Assembly (NCBI GenBank): GCA_028752905.1
Contig: JAQNBH010000002.1
Coordinates: forward strand, 33,193,530 to 33,257,529
Direction of reading: 5' to 3'
DNA from: Cladorhizidae sp. MBARI D1340-BT2
Lineage: Eukaryota > Porifera > Demospongiae > Poecilosclerida > Cladorhizidae
DNA: 64,000 nt
Under the pieces are notes generated by a model. That model made no database searches. It was not told where the DNA came from and saw nothing but the letters and a program-made list of their open reading frames with translations. The position numbers and the translations under genes are program-made. This document shows, in pieces, positions 20,723 to 30,889 of this stretch (the stretch's first letter is position 1; each line of letters begins with the position of its first letter).

Positions 20723-23047
20723 ATGCAACCCTTCAGAGACCTCAGCCCGTCACAACCATTCACCTGGACGGACAGCCTACAGCAAGCCTTCGACGTGTCG
20801 AAGCTGGACATCTGCCGACGCATCGAAGAAGGCGTACGGATATACGACAAGGACCGACCCACCTGCCTGGCGAGAGACTGGAGCAAGGGTTCTGGCTGTT
20901 CCAAAAACATTGCCAGTGCCCTTCCCGGGAAATCCTCTGTTGCCAGGAGGGATGGAAGGTCGTCCTTGTCGGGTCTCGTTTTACCCACTGCCGAGTCACG
21001 CTACGCCCCCATCGAGGGGGAGGCCCTCGCCGTCGTGGATGCCCTAGAGAAAGCCCGCCACTTTGTCCTCGGGTGCAGTGACCTCCAGATCGCAGTGGAC
21101 CACAAGCCACTGCTCAAAGTATTTGGAGATCGCTCGCTCGAGGACATCCACAACACTTGCCTCCGGAATCTGAAGGAGAAGACACTCCAATTCAGATTCC
21201 GGATGGTATACATCCCCGGAGTCCGCAATCACACCAGCGACGCCCTATCCCGCCACCCATCCGGCGATCGTTCACCCGCCCGACTCCACCTGCAGGACGA
21301 CACTCACACAACCATCAACACGTGCATTCCAACAAACAGGATCGCCTGCATTGCCAATGACCCCAAAGGACTGGCCACAGCACTAACTGCGGCCATCCGC
21401 GACGCCCCGATCACCTTTGAGGACATCCAGGTCGCCACAGCGGCCGACGCCAGCCTCCAGCAACTCTCAGACTTGATCGAGGGGGGACCACCAGAGGCCA
21501 GACACCACATGCCAACAGCCATCCGAGAATACCACCCCTACCTCGACTCCCTCTCCACCGTGGACGGCGTCATATGCCGAGGCGAAAGGATAGTGATCCC
21601 CACTGCCCTTCGCCCCACCTGCCTCCAAGCACTCCACGCCGCACATCAAGGCACCAGTGGGATGACCGCCCGGGCGCAAGCATCCATCTTCTGGCCCGGC
21701 ATGACCAAGGATATCGGACTCACCAGAACCCAGTGCGCCATCTGTAATGGCAACGCGCCGTCACAGCCAGCCATGCCATCCACGACGCCAGCTGACCCGG
21801 AGTACCCCTTCCAGCACATATGCGCCGACTTTTTCCACCACGGAGGATTGGCGTATCTTGTGCTGGTCGACCGGTACTCCAACTGGCCAATTGTCACCAC
21901 ATCCAAGAATGGGGCCGATGGACTCATCCGCACCTTATGCGAAACCTTCTCCACATACGGCATCCCCGACAGCCTCACTTCTGACGGCGGCCCCGAGTTT
22001 GCTGCCCACTCCACCCGAGACTTCCTCCTGTCCTGGAGCGTACACCACCGCATCTCCGCCGCATACAACCCACACAGCAACTGCCGCGCGGAGATCGCGG
22101 TGAAAACCATGAAGCGCTTGATATCTGGCAACACTGGCATCGGTGGAGAACTCTCCGACAAGTTCCACCGCGCGTTACTGCAGTATCGCAATGGCCCCAA
22201 CCCCGAAACAGGCATGTCCCCTGCGAATTGCCTGTTCGGAAGATCCACCAAAGACCTCATACCTGGCATCCCCAGCAAGTACCGCCCACATCAGGACTGG
22301 TCAGACCGCCTGGACCTCCGGGAGCGCGCCCTCTCCAAGCGCAGAGTCACTGGCCGTGCCAGATGGGACGAGCATTCCCAAGGCCTGTCTCCACTTCGTT
22401 GCGGCAACGCGGTCATGATACAAAATCAGACTGGCCGCCACCCGACGAAGTGGGATAAATCTGGCACGGTGGTAGAGGTACTACAGTACCACCAGTACTC
22501 GGTGCAAACGGATGGCTCTGGGCAGCTGACCACACGGAATCGTCGTTTCCTTCGGAAGTACGACCCATTCCTGACATCCCAAACCCCCCACACCATCACG
22601 CCCCAACCTGCATATACGCCACCTGCCATCGGCCCAGCCACGATCCCCCCAGCTCCACCGACGACCACACCAAACCCCCCGCCCAACAGACCACCCACAC
22701 CGGCACCGACTGTGAACCAGAGCTCCCAGCCCACACCGGCACCCCCCAACAACCCAGCTCCATCACCACGACTCCCGGACATCCACACGGCTCCTGCACA
22801 GATCAAGATCCCTCCCCAGTCAGCGACACCCAGCCCACTACCGACAACGCCGAAAACATATGCGTCCGTGGCCAAGACACCATCCCGAGCATCGCGCCTC
22901 CCACAGATCAAGCTGCCATTAAGGAGCCCACTCCTGCCCACATCAAAGAATACCCCTCCCATGGCCCAGTCCAAACTACCACCAACCCCACCACTACCCC
23001 GCCGCAGCCTACGAGGACCGAAACCGGTGGACCGGTACGGGTACTAA
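20720..23047 (+). CDS. Gypsy RNase H-integrase polyprotein fragment
   Basis: A 775-codon frame is open to TAA at 23047. It starts in the RT-RNase H connection (MMQPFRDLSP), and the RNase H region includes YAPIEGEALAVVDALEKARH and IAVDHKPLLKVFGD. The integrase zinc module follows (HAAHQGTSGMTAR, CAICNG), then the catalytic core with D in HICADFF, D in LTSDGGPEF and E in RAEIAVKTMKRL. The last 150 or so residues are a Pro/Thr-rich tail ending RSLRGPKPVDRYGY. The first catalytic part of RNase H (LARDWSKG) looks locally frameshifted. The start is not genuine; this is the 3' part of a larger pol. Confidence 0.8.
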   Translation: MMQPFRDLSPSQPFTWTDSLQQAFDVSKLDICRRIEEGVRIYDKDRPTCLARDWSKGSGCSKNIASALPGKSSVARRDGRSSLSGLVLPTAESRYAPIEGEALAVVDALEKARHFVLGCSDLQIAVDHKPLLKVFGDRSLEDIHNTCLRNLKEKTLQFRFRMVYIPGVRNHTSDALSRHPSGDRSPARLHLQDDTHTTINTCIPTNRIACIANDPKGLATALTAAIRDAPITFEDIQVATAADASLQQLSDLIEGGPPEARHHMPTAIREYHPYLDSLSTVDGVICRGERIVIPTALRPTCLQALHAAHQGTSGMTARAQASIFWPGMTKDIGLTRTQCAICNGNAPSQPAMPSTTPADPEYPFQHICADFFHHGGLAYLVLVDRYSNWPIVTTSKNGADGLIRTLCETFSTYGIPDSLTSDGGPEFAAHSTRDFLLSWSVHHRISAAYNPHSNCRAEIAVKTMKRLISGNTGIGGELSDKFHRALLQYRNGPNPETGMSPANCLFGRSTKDLIPGIPSKYRPHQDWSDRLDLRERALSKRRVTGRARWDEHSQGLSPLRCGNAVMIQNQTGRHPTKWDKSGTVVEVLQYHQYSVQTDGSGQLTTRNRRFLRKYDPFLTSQTPHTITPQPAYTPPAIGPATIPPAPPTTTPNPPPNRPPTPAPTVNQSSQPTPAPPNNPAPSPRLPDIHTAPAQIKIPPQSATPSPLPTTPKTYASVAKTPSRASRLPQIKLPLRSPLLPTSKNTPPMAQSKLPPTPPLPRRSLRGPKPVDRYGY

Positions 23048-23091
23048 CAATCCTAAATCAGTAGCCCTCCAGCCTACTTGGGGGGAGGTAG

Positions 23092-23272
23092 TGAAGTATA
23101 TACAAACGTCTATGCGTATTAACATTATTACGTACGACCCCTTACCCGTTTTTATACCCTTACCTAACGCATGCGCACATACACATCTGTCACTTGTCCA
23201 TGCATTGCTATTCATTGAAAGCTACTTTATATCCTTGCTGATCCAATGATCAAATGTGTAACGCACTATCCT
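23092..23272 (+). repeat. Right LTR of the nested gypsy element
   Basis: It is the partner of 18810-18989 and follows the purine tract ACTTGGGGGGAGGTAG. It has ATCTGTCACTTG where the left LTR has ATGTCACATG, a small internal length difference. Confidence 0.8.
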
Positions 23273-24017
23273 ATAATCTTGTAGCTCTCATTGAGAGGAA
23301 ACAGAATCTATATAATTTTTTCTGATTACTCCAAATATGAAGCAGGGAGAACCGTCCTTGGCTCAAAAAACACCTTTTTCGGGACAGGCATTTTAAGGAC
23401 TAGTATAGCATTTCAATGGTTGAACTGACCATACCATTAAAAAAAAACACCAAAAGTGGTATACATATACATGCTAGAAAAATCAAGAATAGGGAGGGGA
23501 AGTTTGGTCTGTCCTATATAGGCCGCTTCCTAGGGGGATGACCAGAATCACTGGTTTGCTTCCCTTGTCGGTCTCCGCAGCCATTGAAACTCACTATTAC
23601 GTGAAGCATCTTCTTCGCAAATTGGGAGTTCTCAAGTTAGTATAAGTCCAGAATGGAGCATCCAAATCTTCTCCAATTTGGAAGGCAGCATCTTGCATGT
23701 ACTGTCATCATAATTATTTGGGGGGGAAAACCCAAAAAAAAAAAAGTTGTTTTGGGTAGTGGACACCTTTCTTGGTCTATTTAGTGTAGGGACAAAACAT
23801 TTTTGACTAGAAAATCTGTATAATATAGTTGGGTCGAGTGCGATGTGGTTGATGGTCTTAGGCTAGCAACCACATGATGAATGTGCTGTGGCAATTGGCA
23901 ACCACATGGTTTAATATGTGCTACAGTATCAGATCAGAACTCAGAGGCAGAGACTATGTCAGTGTTCCTTGTCATCCTTTGGAGTTACTTCTGGCTCTGA
24001 ACATGACCATTCCGTAA
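23273..24017. other. hAT element interior, no gene recognised
   Basis: This is the AT-rich 5' region of the hAT-like element resuming after the gypsy insertion. Only short frames are present. Confidence 0.4.
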
Positions 24018-25640
24018 GTGATAGTTTGTCACCTAAAAGACTACATCAGTGCTCTTTCTCTTCTTCTGGAGATACTTCAGGACCACATCAAGAGGTATAT
24101 AACAAAAAGTAGCCGTACTCATGCCAGTTCAGATATTGAACTGGATTTAGTGGGATGTGAGGTTATCATGAGACCTGAAGAAGGTGTTAAAGAAACTGAC
24201 ATTGTGTGTCAGTCCATTCCTTCAGATTCTAATGATGCTAGTTCTTTGCAAACAGCTTTCATGGAAACGGGAAGTAGAAGTACAGGTATCAATGATATTG
24301 GACTTGTTGCTTCTGGTAGTATACCAATCAGTTCCTTGTCAGATAGTGACAAACATGAATTTTTGAAGAGTGAAGGCAAACATTCAAAGTTTGCAACCTT
24401 TGAAGTGATAAAGAAGGGAAAGATACTACCATTAACATTTCAGAAGTCATGGCTAAAAGGGTTCGAATGGTTGTCATATTCACCCTCACATGAAGGAGGT
24501 TACTGTAAATATTGTGTACTGTTTGGACAAATTACGAAGGGTTATTTGGGAATTCTAGTGAAAAAACTTTTCAAAAATTTCAGCAAAGCAAAGGGTAAAA
24601 ATGATAGGTATTTAACTAATCATGAGGATTTTCAATATCACCAAGATACTTTACATGCTGCAAAATTATTCCTGACGACATTCAAAAATCTAGAACCCAG
24701 AATAGATTGTCAAATCCAGAAAATGTCTAACACAACCTCCAACCGAAATAAACACATCCTCTCAGCTGTTGTTGATGCTGTTAAATTTTGCAGCATGCAG
24801 GGGCTTCCTATGCAGGGCCAAAGAGAGAGCATGACATCAAATCCTTCTGGAAATAGAGGTAACTTTCTAGCTTTGCTCGAATATGTTGCCAAGTACGATC
24901 CAATAATAAGGGATCATCTTCAACTAGGAGAGAAGAACCAGCAATACACATCTAAAGTAATACAAAATGAAATTATAAGTATTATGGCAGATTTATTGCG
25001 TGAAAAGATTTTAAGTACACTAAAAACCTCAAAATATTACTCTTGTTATGGCTGACGAGGTCACAGATACAAGCATGCAAATCAGGAAATTTTGTCTTTA
25101 TGTATCCGATTTGTTGATCTCTTGGTCAAGCTCAGCCGCATATCCATGAAATATTTTTGGACTTTCTCCACCTCGAAAGGGCTACTGGAGAAAACATTGC
25201 TGCTGGTATTATTGATCTTCTCAATAAGCATGGTATTGAAGTTGACGATATGAGAGGACAGTCATATGATGGAGCTTCAGCAATAGCTGGCACAAGAAGA
25301 GGGACTCGGGCTTTTATCAAGAAGAAGAATGCACTTGCTTTGTACACTCATTGTCACTCACATGTTTTAAATTTGGCTGTAGCAAAATCATGTGCCTGAT
25401 ATTCGAAATACAATTGATGTCATAAATGAAGTGTATCTCTATTTTAATCTGATTCTTGAGTTAATTTTGTACACTTTCGCTCCAGAAAATAGAGTGCATA
25501 AACTGAAGGGCCTATGTAAAACTAGGTGGACAGAAAGGCATGAATGTCTAGAACTATTTCTCTCGCTTTATCAATATAATTTTTTAGTAACATGTATGGA
25601 TGCCATGTTACATTTTGATGAGTACCCTCAATTGTAAACT
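24018..25640 (+). pseudogene. hAT transposase, DUF4371-like, decayed and truncated
   Basis: The first frame (24018-25055) encodes a low-complexity N-terminus, then a TTF-type zinc finger (FQKSWLKGFEWLSYS, CKYCVLFGQ), then DUF4371 features (GNRGNFLALLEYVAKYD, VIQNEIISIMADLLREKIL). A frameshift follows; 25157-25399 carries MRGQSYDGASAIAG and LYTHCHSHVLNLAVAKSC. A third frame (25392-25637) has LKGLCKTRWTERHECLE. The hAT_C dimerisation region is absent, since the element ends soon after. It is the same broad family as the transposase at 5922-9105 but clearly diverged from it and in the opposite direction. Confidence 0.85.
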
Positions 25641-25707
25641 CATGTCCAAGAATAACCCCCCCCCCCCCCCCCCCAGTTACTGATACTCTAGATCTGCCCC
25701 TGATTAC

Positions 25708-27300
25708 TAACACAATACAGCTGCTGGTGAGGGACGTGCTATAGCAACTGGAACACAGGGATAGCGCTAGATTCTGGGTTAACTTTAATGTACTGGAAAG
25801 CCATCAAGAGGAGACTCGCTCATGAACTGTTCAACATATTGCTAAGGGTAGAAGAGTTGGAAAAAACAGAGAAGAATTGAAATTTGGGGAGGAAGCTAAA
25901 TCAGTGTGAGTCTGTAGATGAAGTTGAGTTGGAGATTAATGAGCAGTAGGTGTAAAAACAAAGGACCAGCTAAGGTGTTGAAGGATGGAGGCAATAAGTG
26001 TGAGGAAGTTGTAGGGAAGGAAGAAGTAAATTTTCAGGATATTCTGAGGAAATGGGTAGAGAGACCATTCATCATCATGACATGAGAATGATACAAGCAA
26101 AGGAGGGAGTGTCTGTGGGAAATGCAGGTGCATATCATTGCATGATAGAAACTCTTCCTGCCAGTGGAGCACCTGTTGGCTAAAGAGAATGCAGCCAAGA
26201 TGACAAATACAAGGGCCAAAATTCAGTTGTGAGTGCCATAAGTTTGTTTGGGAGGGTGGCGGGATGAGAGGGACCAAAGATAGGGAAACTGGGCGGTTGA
26301 ATGTGACATTTGTTAATTGGATGGGGCAGTATCAGAATTGGCAGGTAAAGGGTCTCCACCACCAGAAAAGGCTAGCAATGAAATGAGTTGGCATGGAAAA
26401 GTGTGTCGGGGCAAAGGAGGAGTGGTGACAAATGCAGGTGGATATATATACCAGGAGGAAAAGCCAAGTAAAATGACACGTTCAGAGGAACTTAGTAGAT
26501 ATGGGGTGCCAATGGAAAACACTCTAGCAGATGACACAGAGGGGGTTGAGGAGAAGGAAGAGGCATCAGGTGAGGGAGTACAAGAAGGGAGTCATATATC
26601 TGGTATGGTGGGGAAATGGTGTTGGGAACCTGGGAGGGAGTGGAGGAACAGATTACTGCTCGCATCAAAATCTTCCTGTCACAGGAGCACCTGTTGGCCA
26701 AAGGGAATACTTCCAAGGTGATGAACAGAACGCGAAGGAAAAATCTCATCTGTGTGTGCAATAAGTTTGTTACATAGAGTGTGGGATGGGGAGGGGCAAC
26801 GATAACCAAACTGTGCGATTGAGTGTGGTGTTTGTTAATTGTAGAGGATGGTGGTCAAGGGAGGTGGATTTGAACATTTGAAGGTAGTTTAAGGTATGAA
26901 CAAGTTTGATGTGCTGGAGTTGGTGTTGATGTATATATATGTGTAGCTTAGTGTGCCAGATTGCTAAAGCTCTCCACACCCACATTAAGGTAAGGTGGTG
27001 ATGATGTATATGTATAGCTTAGTAGTAGCAGGTTGATGACATGTTACTCTCTAGCTCAGAAAATTAATTACAAAATGAGTGTGCATGGCACAACCTATTG
27101 TGGTGGCCAGGTTTATCCCAATACACACCTTTTTGCATGTGTCACAACGCCACCATATATGGCAGGAGCTGCACACTGATAAACAGGTGATAGATAGTGT
27201 GCCGAGCCAACCACTACTGCTGGTAGTACACATAATATAACAATATATTTTGATGTATTAAAAAATTAAAAAAACATAATTTTTATATTTATAATTTTTT
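25708..27300 (+). pseudogene. Unrecognised decayed coding-like block, copy A
   Basis: It is shared with 49233-50800. In shifting plus frames it shows peptides such as EHLLAKENAAKMTNTRAKIQL. A module of about 200 bp occurs twice about 520 bp apart (26150 and 26670), each with CTTCCTG-CAG-GGAGCACCTGTTGG and ending in GTTTGTTAATTG. Stops and frameshifts break every frame. I cannot name the family; an old transposon or gene relic is likely. Confidence 0.35.
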
Positions 27301-27499
27301 CCAAGATATTGTGAAAAAATAATTGTTTGCTAAATTGGAATGATAACAAATTCTGCTTTAATGAAGGCAAACCAATCCTTAGACTGTCAGTTTCTATTTG
27401 AGTCACAGTTATGGCTGCTAAAATACAAACGTCATTTCTGTGATTCTTTTGCAGTCAACCACAAGTGTGTTGCCTCTTGATTTTGAGGGCTCCTTACGC

Positions 27500-27830
27500 A
27501 GAGCACAATAAAGAGATTTGATGCTCCTTAATTAGAGCACAAGTAAACAGCTGTGACAATTGTAAAGGGCTATGACTCCCTAATTAGAGAAAAATTAGAG
27601 ATGTGATACTCCTTAATTAGAGCACAAGCAAAAAGCTGTGACAATTGTAAAGGGCTGTGACTCCCTTAATTAGAGAAGAATTAGAGCTGTGATACTCCTT
27701 AATTAGAGCACAAGCAAAGAGCTGTGATACTCCTTAATTAGAGCACAAGTAAAAAGCTGTGATGCTCCTTAATACAAGTAAAGAACTTTGATACTACTTG
27801 ATTAGAGCACAAGTAAAGAACTGTGATAGG
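27500..27830 (+). repeat. About 35-bp minisatellite
   Basis: The unit is TACTCCTTAATTAGAGCACA plus AGTAAAGAGCTGTGA, about eight copies with length variants. Copy B retains about two (54520-54578). Confidence 0.85.
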
Positions 27831-29220
27831 GACATTAGGTTTAGAGGTGAGTTCTATGTAGTTAGTGACATATATGACTGTTACTAGCTAGTGAATGACT
27901 ACAATCCACTGAGGGGGAAATGGATGGTTATAATAATACACTTTAGAATCTGCGAAAAAGAATGCTTGTTAAAAAAAAAGTTATTGGCACAGCAAAGGCT
28001 ATGTAATTAGTAGATACCAACATGCAGAGAGACATTCATTTTTTAAATATACTGTTGTTCAATAAGCTTCTGAAGTTGATTATTGAGAAGGTTATTGTTA
28101 TGTCAACTTAGAGTTCATTGAAAATACACTATTGATATTTTCTATTCTACTACATACTCAAGCATTAGTATATAACAAAATGTAGACAGACATCTATTTA
28201 ACAACACACAGTTGACAAATAATCTTGGATTCTACCACTAGTCATTATAGATTCGGTGAAGTGTTTACAAACCAGTTTGTTTAGAAGGAAATTGTCATTA
28301 CAATTAGACCAATATTGTTTGCAAGATCAAAACATCTCATATACTAATTGAACAAAATGATAAAGCCTTCTTCTGTATGATATGAACTCAATTGTCGTCT
28401 GTTTGCCCTTAGCTGAGGCATACATAAGCTCTGTAATAACATGTTCTTGTAAAGCAGCAGCTGATGTGCCCTCTAGCTGATCAGTTTGAAGCTCAGCATG
28501 ACCATGGTCCGTTTATAGTAGGTAGAGATCAGTGAAACAATCGCTGCAGCTGGATTGAGAGGAGTTCACTCTTCAACTATTGTGATGGGTAATATTTGCA
28601 ACAGAGACATCCGTATTTTTTATTTTATTTTTATTTAGCTCTGACATATATGTAAGATCATGATGAGGTGTAAGTGCAAACTTCATGATTCTTCCTTCAG
28701 ATGTACATTAACCCAAACAGCGAACAACACAATTAATATAGCTGCACGTGCAACACTTCACAGTTCCCGTGCCAAAGAAGTGCCACGCCTACCATGTGGT
28801 GCAACATGATCGTTCTATTTGAGCAGAGGCATTGCAACACATTCAGATGCATGGTTGTGTTTAGAATAGATGTGGTCACTTTAACATCACTTGTACAATA
28901 AACAAGACTTGTCTGGTAACTATGTGTTACCACCCTATAGACAAGTCATTACTGGTATTACCATGCTCCAAGAAAGGCATTGATTTTGGTATTTTTCCAT
29001 GCAAGTGTACAACCTCTGCACCCACATGGTAACACTCATGCAGAATGTATAGTCATGTGTCTAGCCTCTGTACTCACATGCTGTTACATCTGCAGAATGT
29101 ATAGATTCATCTTACTGCATCTAACCTCTGTACCCACATGCTGGCAAATCTGCACAGTTAAATATAGTAACTAGAAGTACGAAGTAATAAAATGTAAAAT
29201 GAGAATAAATGGACCACATA
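27831..29220. other. Non-coding part of duplication copy A
   Basis: It aligns with 54579-56003 almost throughout. It contains the dispersed tail motif (GTTGATTATTGAGAAGGTTA with TGTCAACTTAGAGTTC at about 28073-28120) and a weak repeat of an ACCTCTGTACCCACATG-type motif near 29000-29150. No gene is supported. Confidence 0.5.
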
Positions 29221-29511
29221 CCATTGACACAGGAAATATGCATGGTGTTTGGGTTGAGAGTACACTTGTTAGGTTTAATATGGATTTAAAAACTATGTCA
29301 GTACACATGAACTCATGCTCATGAAAATGCAATAGTGTAAATGAAGGCTTATCTTGATTACATGAAAATAAAGCATTACAGCAGTGCTGACAATGGATAT
29401 GTCACACATGTTCAAGACACGAAAAATCTTGAAGCCCACCATTAACTGTGGAGATTTGCGGTAGGCAAGGTCTTTCCTTACGTGAACGTAGAGATGGTTT
29501 AACACACTATC

Positions 29512-29685
29512 ATATTATGGCAACTTCCAGAACTTACTTGAATCCTGTGTGGTGCTAATGGCAATACTATATACGATGATGCATATGGCAACTTCCAGAA
29601 CTTACTTGAATCCTGTGTGGTGCTAATGGCAATACTATATACGATGATGCATATGGCAACTTCCATAACTTACTTGAATTCTGAT
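29512..29685 (+). repeat. 68-bp tandem repeat, about 2.4 copies
   Basis: The unit begins ATATGGCAACTTCCAGAACT and ends TACGATGATGC. The first two copies are almost identical. Confidence 0.9.
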
Positions 29686-29689
29686 GACA

Positions 29690-30400
29690 ATAACTGTGCC
29701 TATTATCAATCTTAGATTACCCAAAATTACATTATCAAAATTTATGTTAGTGCATTCACTGAACAAATTATATCAGTAGTAAGATGCTGCTTCCATTGAA
29801 CTGGTCACCTTTGTGGTACAGCATACACTCTAGGATAGTGATAGCTTTTTTCTATCTGAGCAAAAATTGTTGAGTTTAATGAACTGCTTTGTGAGATAAC
29901 TGGAGAAACAATAGATTCAAATATATTAGCAATATTGGACGATGCTGTCCTGGACCATGAGCTTTTATGAGGTCCATGGATATAGTGGGTATAGTTCAAT
30001 CGCTAGAATTTTAATGAAACATGCATTGTTACTTTAGAGAAATACTCCCTAGCGATTGTTGTTCATTTAATACTCCCTTTTTATGGCTAGCTCATCTACA
30101 GTAGGTTTGGTCAGAAACATGATGGGTGCAATCAGTCAAGTGTGCATTTTTTATCATGGCAAAAGACACATAAGTTGATAGAAATACTGAATCAAAATTG
30201 CCCTGAATTGACGAAAAAACATGTGAAATCACTTTGTTGAACTTGATGGGTAAGAGACTTGATGCGTTAGAAGTATTCATTTAGATTCAGCTATCATCAA
30301 TGCTTTCCATGACATGCCTCTCAACAAGATGCTGTGGCATGGAATACACAGACAATAAGTGATGCTTGAACGTGGCTATAGATAAGCTTCTTTTTTTGCT
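29690..30400. other. No gene recognised
   Basis: AT-rich sequence between the two gene regions with short frames only. Confidence 0.4.
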
Positions 30401-30404
30401 TTCC

Positions 30405-30885
30405 TATAATAGTAATCTTTAATGTTCTCGCTTATATAAAACAGTTAATTAGTAATCTTTAATGTCTTGCTTATATAATGGAGTACCTAAATGTTCTTTG
30501 GATTAATTTAGTAATCTATTAAGTTCTTGCTTATATAGAGTGGTAACTTAAAGTTCTTGCTTATATAAAGAGGTACCTTACTAATCTGTAATATTTTTGC
30601 TTACTTAAAGTTCTTGCTTATATAAAGAGGTACCTTACTAATCTGTAATATTTTTGCTTATATAAAGGGTTATCTTTAAATGTTCTTGCTTATCAGATAG
30701 GGATAACATAGTTTTCTTTCATGTTCTTGCTTATATTAAGGGTTGACTTAGTAATCTTTAATGTTCTTGCTTATAATTATAAAGGATTAAATTAGTAATC
30801 TTTAATGTTCTTACGTATATAAAGTAGTAACTTGGTAATCTTTTAATTTTCTTTCTGTTCTTGCTTATATAAAGAGGTAACTTGT
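30405..30885 (+). repeat. Degenerate 30-50 bp minisatellite
   Basis: Variants of GTAATCTTTAATGTTCTTGC plus TTATATAAAGAGGTAC repeat about 11 times with large length variation. Confidence 0.85.
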
Positions 30886-30889
30886 GACA

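Larger units (their letters stand above)
18810..23272 (+). mobile_element. Ty3/gypsy LTR retrotransposon, C-rich, nested
   Basis: Near-identical direct repeats of about 180 bp (18810-18989 and 23092-23272) begin TGAAGT and end GCACTATCCT. A purine tract GGGGGGAGG precedes the right repeat. Domains run gag, RT, RNase H, integrase, the normal Ty3/gypsy order. The interior is strikingly rich in C on the plus strand, unlike its AT-rich surroundings. I find no clean target duplication, and the repeat ends are approximate. Confidence 0.85.
18284..25702 (+). mobile_element. hAT-like transposon with nested gypsy, 5-bp TSD
   Basis: The 7419-bp insertion has tips CAGGGGCAGATC and GATCTGCCCCTG and is flanked by ATTAC (18279-18283 and 25703-25707). 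Copy B preserves the unoccupied site around 48741-48747 (aatATTACtaac), which proves the boundaries. Poly-G/C runs lie just inside each tip. About 4.46 kb of the interior is the gypsy element at 18810-23272, and the rest holds a decayed transposase (24018-25640). Confidence 0.9.
15010..29220 (+). repeat. Segmental duplication, copy A
   Basis: The segment aligns by eye, in order, with 45660-56003. Anchors include the GATGTCATCAGTATGATG block (15026 / 45678), both 3' exons, the 17.8-18.28 kb block, 25.7-27.3 kb and 27.3-29.2 kb. Copy A is longer because of the 7.4-kb hAT/gypsy insertion. In the last exon I count about ten differences in 232 bp. Confidence 0.9.

Noticed and set aside
20629..22974. 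Several long antisense frames opposite the nested gypsy element.
   Set aside because: They are shadows of a C-rich coding strand; peptides have no recognisable domain while the plus strand has RNase H and integrase motifs.
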